A stretch of 44,149 bases of DNA, taken from NCBI GenBank assembly GCA_002339125.1, contig DDJQ01000058.1:94454-138602 (forward strand). Reading direction: 5' to 3'. Within the stretch, counting starts at the first letter, position 1; each line of letters opens with the position of its first letter. The notes beneath the pieces are model-generated. The model did not search any database and had not been told where the DNA came from. It saw only the letters and a list, made by a program, of their open reading frames with translations. Both the position numbers and the translations under genes were made by a program. This stretch comes from Alteromonadaceae bacterium UBA2620 (GTDB lineage Bacteria > Pseudomonadota > Gammaproteobacteria > Enterobacterales > Alteromonadaceae). Of the stretch, positions 26,901 through 32,393 are shown piece after piece.

Positions 26901-27042
26901 GATTAGTGGTACCGGCACCGGCTCAGAGGTAATGAGTCGGATTGCAGCGCCAATGGTGGGCGGCATGGCCAGTGCGCTGGTGCTGTCTTTACTGGTTGTT
27001 CCAGCGGGCTTTTTCCTGAACCAGCGGGCTAAACTCCGCTAG
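23938..27042 (+). CDS. cusA: CusA/CzcA family heavy-metal efflux RND pump
   Basis: At 1034 aa this is the proton-driven inner-membrane pump of the tripartite system. It begins IINWSLNNRVLVLLAALMLTAAG (first helix) and has the second helix block at about 340-490. The fourth-helix motif GAMTDGAIVMIEN matches the monovalent (Cu/Ag) CusA subgroup rather than the divalent CzcA type. The second half has helices near 860-1020, ending MVGGMASALVLSLLVVPAGF. A GGAG site lies 7 bp before the ATG, and it starts 12 bp after the adaptor. Metal specificity is inferred from the motif and from the CusF-like domains next door. Confidence 0.93.
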   Translation: MIAIIINWSLNNRVLVLLAALMLTAAGIWSVKQTPVDAIPDLSDVQVIIQTNYPGQAPSVVEQQVTYPLTSAMLSVPGAHTVRGFSFFGDSYVYILFDDDTDMYWARSRVLEYLSQVAPTLPASAKPRLGPDATGVGWVYMYALSDPSGQHDIDELTSLQDWYLKFALQSVPGVSEVATVGGMKKQYQIVADPYKLDAYNLTMAQLEQAVSQNNQEVGASVIEMAEAEYMVTVNGYIETLDDIRQITLALSTSGTPVTLADVADVKEGPAPRRGIAELNGEGETVGGIIVMRYNENAQQTIDGVKAKLQDLQAGLPEGVEITTVYDRSNLIASAIDNLWDKLLEELLIVALICGLFLLHLRSALVALVTLPLGILGAFLLMHWQGINANIMSLGGIAIAIGAMTDGAIVMIENFHKHLEKAPPDANRWELVSKAATEVGPALFFSLLIITVSFLPVFILEAQEGRMFAPLAYTKTFAMAAAAGLAITLIPVLMGYLIRGNIAPEERNPVNRIAQAAYKPALRVVLRFPKVTLLMAMLITLAGFYPLSKLGSEFMPPLDEGDLMYMPTTYAGVSIAEAREILQQTDKLIRTLPEVKTVLGKVGRAETATDPAPLTMIETFIQLKPKSQWREGLTSQDLRDELNSIVAFPGLTNAWVMPIQTRIDMLATGIKTPLGIKISGPDVKQIEAIGTDIEKLLGDLEGTESVYAERVAGARYIDIDIDRLAISRYGLTIAQVQQLISTAVGGKTITTTVEDIARYSVNLRSPQQYRNSPEALAGLPVLTPGGERITLGDITHIQIAEGPPALKSENARLTGYAFIDVAGIDIESYVKQAKGVLDKDLNLPAGYTLQWAGQYEYLERAMQKLTFVVPMTLAVIVILLFMSFRRLSDVVLVLGTLPMALIGGIWLLYALDYHLSVAVGVGFIALAGVAVEIGVIMVIYLNSTCEHIRPVANVDISASLREAVEEGALKRVRPVLMTVLTVMIGLLPVISGTGTGSEVMSRIAAPMVGGMASALVLSLLVVPAGFFLNQRAKLR

Positions 27043-27081
27043 CCCTGCCAGGGTAAACAACTTAGTGTGGACTAAGCCCTG
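27043..27081. terminator. Convergent intergenic region with hairpin
   Basis: CTTAGT-GTGG-ACTAAG (27060-27075) forms a 6-bp stem between the ends of cusA (plus) and the hydrolase gene (minus). GCCCTG and CAGGGC segments flank it. No long T-run follows on either strand, so termination here is only a possibility. Confidence 0.35.
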
Positions 27082-28116
27082 TCATTTCGGCAGGGCAAAC
27101 TCTACGAATCCGCGCAGGGCTCTCGCCATAGGAAAAAACTGCGGGTTAACCTGAGGGATAGCGCAGGTTTCGCTTAAATCGGCGCGACTTTTATCAAAGT
27201 CCATTTTCTCCAGCAGCAGACGGTTAACAACCAGATCCGCGTGGCACAGCTGATACTGTTCATCGATGACATAAAAGGTGTTATCCGCATCCACATAGGT
27301 CAGCAGGTTTTGTACGCCCTCGATAGGCGTGGTCTGATCGGCCTGAGAATGGGCCACGAAAACCGGTACCGCCACCCGAGCGCCTTCCTCCAGACGTTCG
27401 CGGATACTGCGAATGAGCTCCATTAACTCAAGCCCTGCGAAGCTGGCTACTTTGGGATATTTTTGTGGGTTGGGTCCGTTAGTCAGATAGTCACCGTCGA
27501 GCAACTTCGCCAGCGTCTTTATCCCCCACAGCTTCGAAAGTGACTCCACGTTACCATTGAGCGCCAGCGCGCCAGAAAATAACAGAATGCCCTGCACATT
27601 ATCGGGATTAGACAGGTAGTAATCCACCGATAATGCACCGCCGGTAGAAAAGCCGCCTAACACCACTTTCTCGGTAGATTGCAACGCCAGCTCCACCACT
27701 TTCGCCAGATGCGCCTGCCAGCGTTCGGCCAGTTGATCATCTTCCATCGCAGCATCAGCGTCTTTCAGACCATGTCCTGGCAACAGCGGTGCGATAACAG
27801 TATAACCGGAATGATAAAGCTCATCGGCAATCGCTGAGACGAAAAAGGGAGAGTCACTGAGCCCGTGGGTGAGCACAACGATGGGGCTGTCTGTTTGCTG
27901 AAACAAAATAAATGGTGCATTACCATCGCCTCGCAGCGCCGGTGAACACACCGCATAACGATTCGCCGACGAACTCAGACACTTTTGCGTACTACCGAGC
28001 TCCTGCTCGTACAGGGCGGCAAAAGACTGATTCAGTGCAAACTGAGATTGCCCTGTCGCCAGCGCAGAAAAACACAATGTAGTGGCCAGACAGACCAGAT
28101 GTAACAACGACTTCAC
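27082..28116 (-). CDS. Exported alpha/beta hydrolase (lipase/esterase-like)
   Basis: The 344-aa product has a signal peptide (about residues 1-22, ending ALATGQ) and a single alpha/beta hydrolase domain. The oxyanion region is VVLTHGLSDSPFF (80-92). The nucleophile elbow is GGFSTGG with S157, a candidate acid is D260 (VAHSQADQTTP) and a candidate histidine is H292 (LCHADL). It resembles carboxylesterases and monoacylglycerol lipases; the substrate is unknown. It lies 87 bp downstream of an exported M20 peptidase on the same strand, with a hairpin between them. Confidence 0.8.
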   Translation of the reverse strand: MKSLLHLVCLATTLCFSALATGQSQFALNQSFAALYEQELGSTQKCLSSSANRYAVCSPALRGDGNAPFILFQQTDSPIVVLTHGLSDSPFFVSAIADELYHSGYTVIAPLLPGHGLKDADAAMEDDQLAERWQAHLAKVVELALQSTEKVVLGGFSTGGALSVDYYLSNPDNVQGILLFSGALALNGNVESLSKLWGIKTLAKLLDGDYLTNGPNPQKYPKVASFAGLELMELIRSIRERLEEGARVAVPVFVAHSQADQTTPIEGVQNLLTYVDADNTFYVIDEQYQLCHADLVVNRLLLEKMDFDKSRADLSETCAIPQVNPQFFPMARALRGFVEFALPK

Positions 28117-28130
28117 TGGTTGACTCCATT

Positions 28131-28165
28131 AAAATCAGCAAGGGCGCCTACTATGGCGGCCTTGC
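28131..28165 (-). terminator. Terminator-like hairpin after the M20 peptidase gene
   Basis: On the minus strand GCAAGGCCGCC (28165-28155) pairs with GGCGCCCTTGC (28148-28138) apart from one central mismatch, with a 6-nt loop. A TTTT run follows at 28134-28131. It lies 38 bp after the M20 stop and probably limits read-through to the hydrolase gene. Confidence 0.55.
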
Positions 28166-28203
28166 CTGAGAATTGCAATCATTGGCAGGAAAACAATAGC
28201 GGG

Positions 28204-29508
28204 TTACCGTTCACTCAAACGTAACATCAAAATAGCTGCGCGTTTGGCCTGGGCAGGCAAGGCCCCCACCAGCGCCGTTTCATTTACCGTGTGACCTCCT
28301 GAGCCACTCATACCCAAACCATCCAGGGCCATTTCCACATACTCTGAAGTAAAGGAGACATCGGCGGCGCCAGCATTAAGCGGATTCACTGCGGTGACAC
28401 TGCCCTGGCCGAGATCCTGACTGACTTTGCTGTAAATCCCCAGCAACTCATGATTCCCCGGCTTTGGCGATAAAGGCGGATAGCCCTCACCAAACTCGAT
28501 GACCGCACTGGTTTTAGGCAGACTCTGTTTTACGATGGCCTGCATTTTATGCTGAACCCGAATTAACTGCTCCTGCGAAACCGCACGGATATCACCGGTA
28601 ACAGTAGCATGTTCAGCAACCACATTGTTTTTACCAAATGTGCTGCCGCTATTGTTCAGTTTATCGTGTGAAACTTCGGTGCCACCCATAATTCTGCCGG
28701 GGTTAAAGGTAAGTAATTGTTCACTTCTTAGCTTATCGTAAAAGCTGGTTAAGATACGCGAGGCTTCATAAATCGCGCCAGCGCCCACGGTAGGTTTAAA
28801 TACCTGGGAAGAATGCGCCGGCGTGCCTTTAACCGTTAACACCCAATCTACCGAGCCGCGACGCGAGACATTAGCAGTGGCCGGATTACCGTCGCCATTT
28901 TCAAAGCCCAGTGAAATATCGGCCCATTTGGCACCTTCGATTAAGGCTTTTTTAGACAAGGCTAACGGCCGGCCACTGAGCTCTTCATCGCCGGTCATTA
29001 CCACCATAATATTCATCGATGATAACTTACCTGCCGCGTGCAGTGCTCGCAGTGCTTCGAGCATAATAATGTTGCCGCCTTTCATATCGGCAACGCCCGG
29101 CCCTTTAATATGCTTATCGTCCACCCGGGTAAAGGTTTGAAACGGACTGCCAGGCTCAAACACCGTATCGAGGTGGCCAATCAGTAGCATTTTGGGGCCC
29201 TTGCCGCCTTCAATTCTGGCAATCAGATGGCCAGCCCGGTTGAATGCGGCTCCATCCTCAAACCAAACGTCAAAGCCCAACGCCTCAAATTCCGGCATCA
29301 ATTGGTCTGCCACCTTTCTGACTCCGGAAAAGTTCATGGTGCCGCTATTTATGTTGACGCTTTTTTCCAGCAAGCTCATCGCTGCCTCTTTACGGCCATC
29401 AATATAATCGGCCATCTGCAGCTCATCGCCGGATAGCGCCGCACTGGTTGCCAGCGAGAACAACAGACTGGTGGCGCAGGTAAATGTTGTCAGAAAAGAA
29501 GGTTTCAA
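28204..29508 (-). CDS. Exported M20 family metallopeptidase (carboxypeptidase G2-like)
   Basis: The 434-aa product has a signal peptide (about 1-24) and the M20 di-zinc catalytic framework. Visible residues are H112 and D114 (IGHLDTVFEPG), bridging D141 (GPGVADMKGG) and E175/E176 (MTGDEELSG). A C-terminal SGGHTVNETAL carries the last histidine. Length, secretion and motifs are close to glutamate carboxypeptidase (CPG2) types, which cut C-terminal glutamate from peptides or folates. Substrate is inferred, not shown. It is upstream of an exported hydrolase on the same strand. Confidence 0.88.
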   Translation of the reverse strand: MKPSFLTTFTCATSLLFSLATSAALSGDELQMADYIDGRKEAAMSLLEKSVNINSGTMNFSGVRKVADQLMPEFEALGFDVWFEDGAAFNRAGHLIARIEGGKGPKMLLIGHLDTVFEPGSPFQTFTRVDDKHIKGPGVADMKGGNIIMLEALRALHAAGKLSSMNIMVVMTGDEELSGRPLALSKKALIEGAKWADISLGFENGDGNPATANVSRRGSVDWVLTVKGTPAHSSQVFKPTVGAGAIYEASRILTSFYDKLRSEQLLTFNPGRIMGGTEVSHDKLNNSGSTFGKNNVVAEHATVTGDIRAVSQEQLIRVQHKMQAIVKQSLPKTSAVIEFGEGYPPLSPKPGNHELLGIYSKVSQDLGQGSVTAVNPLNAGAADVSFTSEYVEMALDGLGMSGSGGHTVNETALVGALPAQAKRAAILMLRLSER

Positions 29509-29687
29509 AGTGTTTGCCCCTGATTTGTTGTGTTTTTTCTACTATGGCAAAAACCATTGACGATAACGAGGGCAATAACGATAAAAGGTCAGTAAAAACA
29601 GATTGCAGGTAAGCTTTTGACTTCAGGACCAGAATCGCCATACTGAGACTATAAAAAAACAAAGTCCACGCCTGTTAAGGATTACTC

Positions 29688-30035
29688 ATGTCAAAGAAAG
29701 TGTATTGTAGCGCCCAGTTTTTACCCAAACCCGGCAAAGAAAAAGCGCTGTTTAAAGTGCTCCAGAGCCTCGAGCCCAACACGCTAAGAGAAGATGGCTG
29801 TATTCAGTATATCGTTACCCGCCATATCACCAGTCCGTTCGCCGAAGGCAACAGCTTTCCCATTGCGTTTAATGAAATCTGGGCCGATATGGCCAGCTTC
29901 GAAGCTCACTGTCAGCGTCAGGAAATCAGTGATTTCTTTGCTACTTATTGTCAGGCCGAGGACGGCCTGGCTGAAGACTGGAACGTGTGTATTTATACCG
30001 ATGAGCCTGAGGACTTCGACGCCCCGCAGCTGTAA
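29688..30035 (+). CDS. Antibiotic biosynthesis monooxygenase (ABM) domain protein, YgiN-like
   Basis: The 115-aa product is a single ABM-domain protein (dimeric alpha-beta barrel). It has VYCSAQFLPKPGKEKALFKVLQSLEPNTLREDGCIQYIV, then FNEIWADMASFEAHCQ, the usual order in quinol monooxygenase-like YgiN proteins. It is cytoplasmic, with no signal. Such proteins act on quinones or small aromatics, but many have no known substrate. AAGGA lies 9 bp before the ATG. It is a single gene with a strong terminator. Confidence 0.78.
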   Translation: MSKKVYCSAQFLPKPGKEKALFKVLQSLEPNTLREDGCIQYIVTRHITSPFAEGNSFPIAFNEIWADMASFEAHCQRQEISDFFATYCQAEDGLAEDWNVCIYTDEPEDFDAPQL

Positions 30036-30050
30036 CTAAGTCTTTAAACC

Positions 30051-30079
30051 AAAAAAACTCGCCGATTGGCGAGTTTTTT
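30051..30079. terminator. Bidirectional terminator between ABM and peroxiredoxin-glutaredoxin genes
   Basis: ACTCGCC (30057-30063), loop GATT and GGCGAGT (30068-30074) form a perfect stem with A6 before and T5 after. It serves both convergent genes. Confidence 0.9.
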
Positions 30080-30096
30080 ATCAGTTTACTATAACG

Positions 30097-30843
30097 CTAT
30101 TCGGCGAAATAAGCTTCCAGATCGTCGCTGCCGCCAATATGCTTACCACCAATAAATACCTGGGGTACTGTGTCACGGCCGCTGATAGCTTTTAATGTCG
30201 TCAGCGTAGCGCCCTGCCCCATGACGATTTCTTCGTATTTAAAGCCTTTATGCTGCAACAGCGCTTTGGCTTTCGCACAATACGGACAGCCTGGTTTGGT
30301 AATAATGGAAACCGGCTCCAGTTTCACTGCATTAGGCGCAATGTAGGATAGCATGGTATCAGCGTCTGAGACCTCAAACGGGTCGCCCGGTTTGTTCGGC
30401 TCAATAAACATTTTTTCCACTACGCCGTCTTTTACCAGCATCGAGTAGCGCCAGCTGCGCTTACCAAAGCCTAAATCAGCTTTGTCCACCAGCATTCCCA
30501 TGCCATCGGTAAATTCACCGTTACCATCAGGTACCAGCGACACATTGTCTGATTCCTGGTCCGCTGCCCAGGCATTCATAACAAAGGTGTCATTCACTGA
30601 AATACAAACAATTTCATCTACACCGTGATCTTTGAATGTGTCGGCCAACTCGTTATAACGTGGCAGGTGAGTCGACGAACAAGTCGGCGTAAAAGCACCT
30701 GGCAGGGAGAAAACCACTACGGTTTTGCCGGCGAAAATATCGTCGGTAGTACGATTAATCCACTGCTCACCTTCCCGAATGGCAAAGGTCACATCAGGTA
30801 CTTTCTTTCCTTCATAAGAAGGTTTATCAATGGGGTGTGTCAT
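30097..30843 (-). CDS. Hybrid peroxiredoxin-glutaredoxin
   Basis: The 248-aa protein fuses a Prx5-type peroxiredoxin (about 1-170) to a glutaredoxin (about 176-248). The peroxidatic cysteine is C55 in PGAFTPTCSSTH. The glutaredoxin has the CPYC site at 186-189 (KPGCPYCAKAK) and the cis-proline segment TVPQVFIGG. Such fusions, known from Haemophilus and Vibrio-type bacteria, reduce hydrogen peroxide and alkyl hydroperoxides using glutathione directly. It is cytoplasmic. The ATG at 30843 follows a GGAG ribosome site. OxyR control is common for the family, but I could not identify a site. Confidence 0.95.
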   Translation of the reverse strand: MTHPIDKPSYEGKKVPDVTFAIREGEQWINRTTDDIFAGKTVVVFSLPGAFTPTCSSTHLPRYNELADTFKDHGVDEIVCISVNDTFVMNAWAADQESDNVSLVPDGNGEFTDGMGMLVDKADLGFGKRSWRYSMLVKDGVVEKMFIEPNKPGDPFEVSDADTMLSYIAPNAVKLEPVSIITKPGCPYCAKAKALLQHKGFKYEEIVMGQGATLTTLKAISGRDTVPQVFIGGKHIGGSDDLEAYFAE

Positions 30844-31057
30844 TACATTCTCCTTAACAGTTTCGATAAGTATAACCCTAACAGTGCAGAGAACCAGCGG
30901 TAAATACCAATCATGCTAATCACAATTAACGATTGAAAATAAAATATTTAAACGCAAATAAGAATTACCCTTACCAGCTAGGGTATACGCATTAATCCCT
31001 TAATATAAATTTCAATGCCCGCTGTGAATGGATGCCAGCAACCCGATACTCTATTAT
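30844..31057. other. Intergenic region upstream of the riboswitch promoter
   Basis: This AT-rich stretch holds the promoter region of the peroxiredoxin-glutaredoxin gene on the minus strand. ACCCT and AGGGT segments around 30967-30984 can form a small hairpin. No coding region is visible. Confidence 0.35.
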
Positions 31058-31085
31058 TTGAACAGGAATCAACGGGTGCTATATG
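31058..31085 (+). promoter_or_regulatory. Candidate promoter of the riboswitch transcript
   Basis: TTGAAC (31058-31063) and TATATG (31080-31085) are 16 bp apart, a plausible sigma70 promoter. The predicted start near 31092 would begin the RNA almost exactly at the first pairing strand of the riboswitch (31093). Confidence 0.5.
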
Positions 31086-31092
31086 AGCATCC

Positions 31093-31189
31093 CGCAGTAC
31101 ATGAAAAAGGCAAAACACGCCGAAAGGGTGTGACGCAAAACCTCCGGTCTACGTCGAAAGATAGGATAGCGGGGTTACCGAACACTGTG
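31093..31189 (+). ncRNA. Cyclic di-GMP-I (GEMM) riboswitch aptamer
   Basis: The sequence matches the GEMM-I aptamer by eye: AAGGCAAA, a first hairpin with GAAA tetraloop (31116-31131), TGACGCAAAACCTCCGG (31131-31147), a second hairpin, then TAGCGGGGTTACCGA (31167-31181). By alignment with the V. cholerae Vc2 aptamer the ligand-contacting bases are conserved: G20 at 31109, A47 at 31137 and C92 at 31178. G20 rather than A favours c-di-GMP over cGAMP. A closing helix can form from CGCAGT (31093-31098) with ACTGTG (31184-31189). The aptamer precedes a ParA-type gene. Confidence 0.92.
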
Positions 31190-31250
31190 AGGTGACGTCG
31201 GCTTGCTTCCCCCGGCAAGCCAGCGACACCGACAGTCAGTTCACTTTTTT
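31187..31250 (+). terminator. Terminator-like expression platform of the riboswitch
   Basis: GTGAGGTGAC (31187-31196) can pair with GTCAGTTCAC (31235-31244) at 8 of 10 positions, and T6 follows at once (31245-31250). Inside is a perfect stem GGCTTGC (31200-31206) with GCAAGCC (31215-31221). The base of the terminator overlaps the closing helix of the aptamer (31184-31189) by three bases, so ligand binding could weaken termination. That would make an ON switch, but an alternative pairing GGTG with CACC (31191-31194 and 31227-31230) also exists. Confidence 0.6.
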
Positions 31251-31286
31251 ATTACGTAATTGCGATTACTTAATGAGGATTGAACA

Positions 31287-31982
31287 ATGATGATTTTAGT
31301 TGGTGGCGAAAAAGGTGGTAGCGGCAAAAGCTGTCTTGCACAGAACATCGCCGTATATTTACGCTGTGAGAAGAAAGCCAGTGTACTGATGGTGGATTGT
31401 GACCCCCAGCGAACCACGTCAGACTGGGCCCAGGAGCGAAGCAGCAACGAAGAGCTGCCTTCCATCAACTGTATCCAGCTTTACGGCAAGATCCGCAATG
31501 AGCTGTTAAGCCTTAAAGAGCACTACGACTATGTGGTTATCGACTGTGGTGGTCAGGATAACCTGGCGCTGCGATCGTCTATGGCGGTTGCCGACCATAT
31601 CTTAATTCCATTGCGTCCCAAGCGCCGCGACCTGAAAACGGTACCGCACATGGAAGACATTTTGTCGACCTGTAAGATGGTCAACCCGCGCATGAACGCT
31701 GCTTTTGTTATTACTCAGTGTCCTTCACTGCCTTCGTTGGCGTCAAGGATTCTGGAAGCCAAAGAGGTGTGTCGCTCCTTTGAAGTACCAGTATTAAATT
31801 CCGTTACCTTTAGCCGCAACATGTATGACGACTCAGAGGAGTCCGGACGTTCGGTGCTGGAAAGTGAAGCCGATGGTAAAGCTGCCGTGGAAATTCGCAG
31901 TATCATTGAAGAGTTACTGGCCCGACGTAAAGGGGAACAACATGAGTCTGATAAACCTGTCTCGCTCTACGCCGCGAGCTAG
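31287..31982 (+). CDS. ParA-family ATPase (ParF-like)
   Basis: The 231-aa protein is a compact ParA/MinD-type ATPase without an N-terminal DNA-binding domain, as in plasmid ParF (type Ib). The deviant Walker A is KGGSGKS (K9-S15, with signature lysine K9). Walker A' is MVDCDPQ (D37 and D39) and Walker B is VVIDCGG (D86). The C-terminal SVLESEADGKAAVEI resembles the corresponding part of ParF. Such ATPases move or position DNA or protein cargo. A TGAGGAT ribosome site lies about 7 bp before the ATG. It follows the c-di-GMP riboswitch and overlaps the next gene by 41 bp. No plasmid replication gene is nearby, so a chromosomal role is likely. Confidence 0.88.
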   Translation: MMILVGGEKGGSGKSCLAQNIAVYLRCEKKASVLMVDCDPQRTTSDWAQERSSNEELPSINCIQLYGKIRNELLSLKEHYDYVVIDCGGQDNLALRSSMAVADHILIPLRPKRRDLKTVPHMEDILSTCKMVNPRMNAAFVITQCPSLPSLASRILEAKEVCRSFEVPVLNSVTFSRNMYDDSEESGRSVLESEADGKAAVEIRSIIEELLARRKGEQHESDKPVSLYAAS

Positions 31983-32244
31983 TCGAACTGCAACTAAAAA
32001 TGTCAGTGCAGAGGAATTTATTCAGGACGCACTGCATTATGCCAGTGGTGTGGTAGTGCCCCTTGCCGCTGTTACAGAGCGGCAGGCTAACGACTCCCAC
32101 CACGAGCCAATGCGCAGAGCAACTTTTACGCTGACGCCGGAATGTATAGACCAGCTTCAGCAACTGTCAGAGCATAGCGGTATAGCAAAATCAAAACTGA
32201 TCAGGCTTTGGATCCAGCGCTACGCCAGTCTCAATTTTGATTAA
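31942..32244 (+). CDS. Small ribbon-helix-helix protein, probable partner of the ParA-type ATPase
   Basis: The 100-aa frame starts at the ATG at 31942, with AGGGGAA upstream, inside the end of the ParA-type gene. A longer frame from 31825 is only a shadow. The C-terminal half fits a ribbon-helix-helix (CopG/ParG) fold: strand RRATFTL (about 57-63), helix PECIDQLQQLSEHSG, turn, helix AKSKLIRLWIQRYA. The N-terminal half (about 55 residues) is basic at first and looks flexible, as in ParG. By analogy with ParF-ParG it may bind DNA and stimulate the ATPase. No obvious array of centromere repeats is seen nearby. Confidence 0.75.
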   Translation: MSLINLSRSTPRASRTATKNVSAEEFIQDALHYASGVVVPLAAVTERQANDSHHEPMRRATFTLTPECIDQLQQLSEHSGIAKSKLIRLWIQRYASLNFD

Positions 32245-32393
32245 GCGGCAGAAAACTGGCTCGCGCTATTGATTATTTTTTAAACGAACCTCAAAATAAC
32301 ACCATAATAAAAGAGTAAACTTTAGTATCAATACGACATGACAGCGCAGTAATGGAGTCGCGCGTCTTACGTCACAGGGCGGTGTAGAAAGTA

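Noticed and set aside
31109..31109. Possible cGAMP-type (GEMM-Ib) riboswitch
   Set aside because: The base aligned with Vc2 position 20 is G, the c-di-GMP form. The preceding base is A where Vc2 has G, but it is not the ligand-contacting position by my alignment.
31287..32244. Integrated plasmid or other mobile element around the ParA-type gene
   Set aside because: No replication, integrase, transposase or toxin-antitoxin genes and no flanking repeats are seen; the neighbours look chromosomal.
32269..32297. Candidate promoter TTGATT-17 bp-CAAAAT before the TPR-GGDEF gene
   Set aside because: Both hexamers are weak in AT-rich sequence, so it is not distinguishable from chance.
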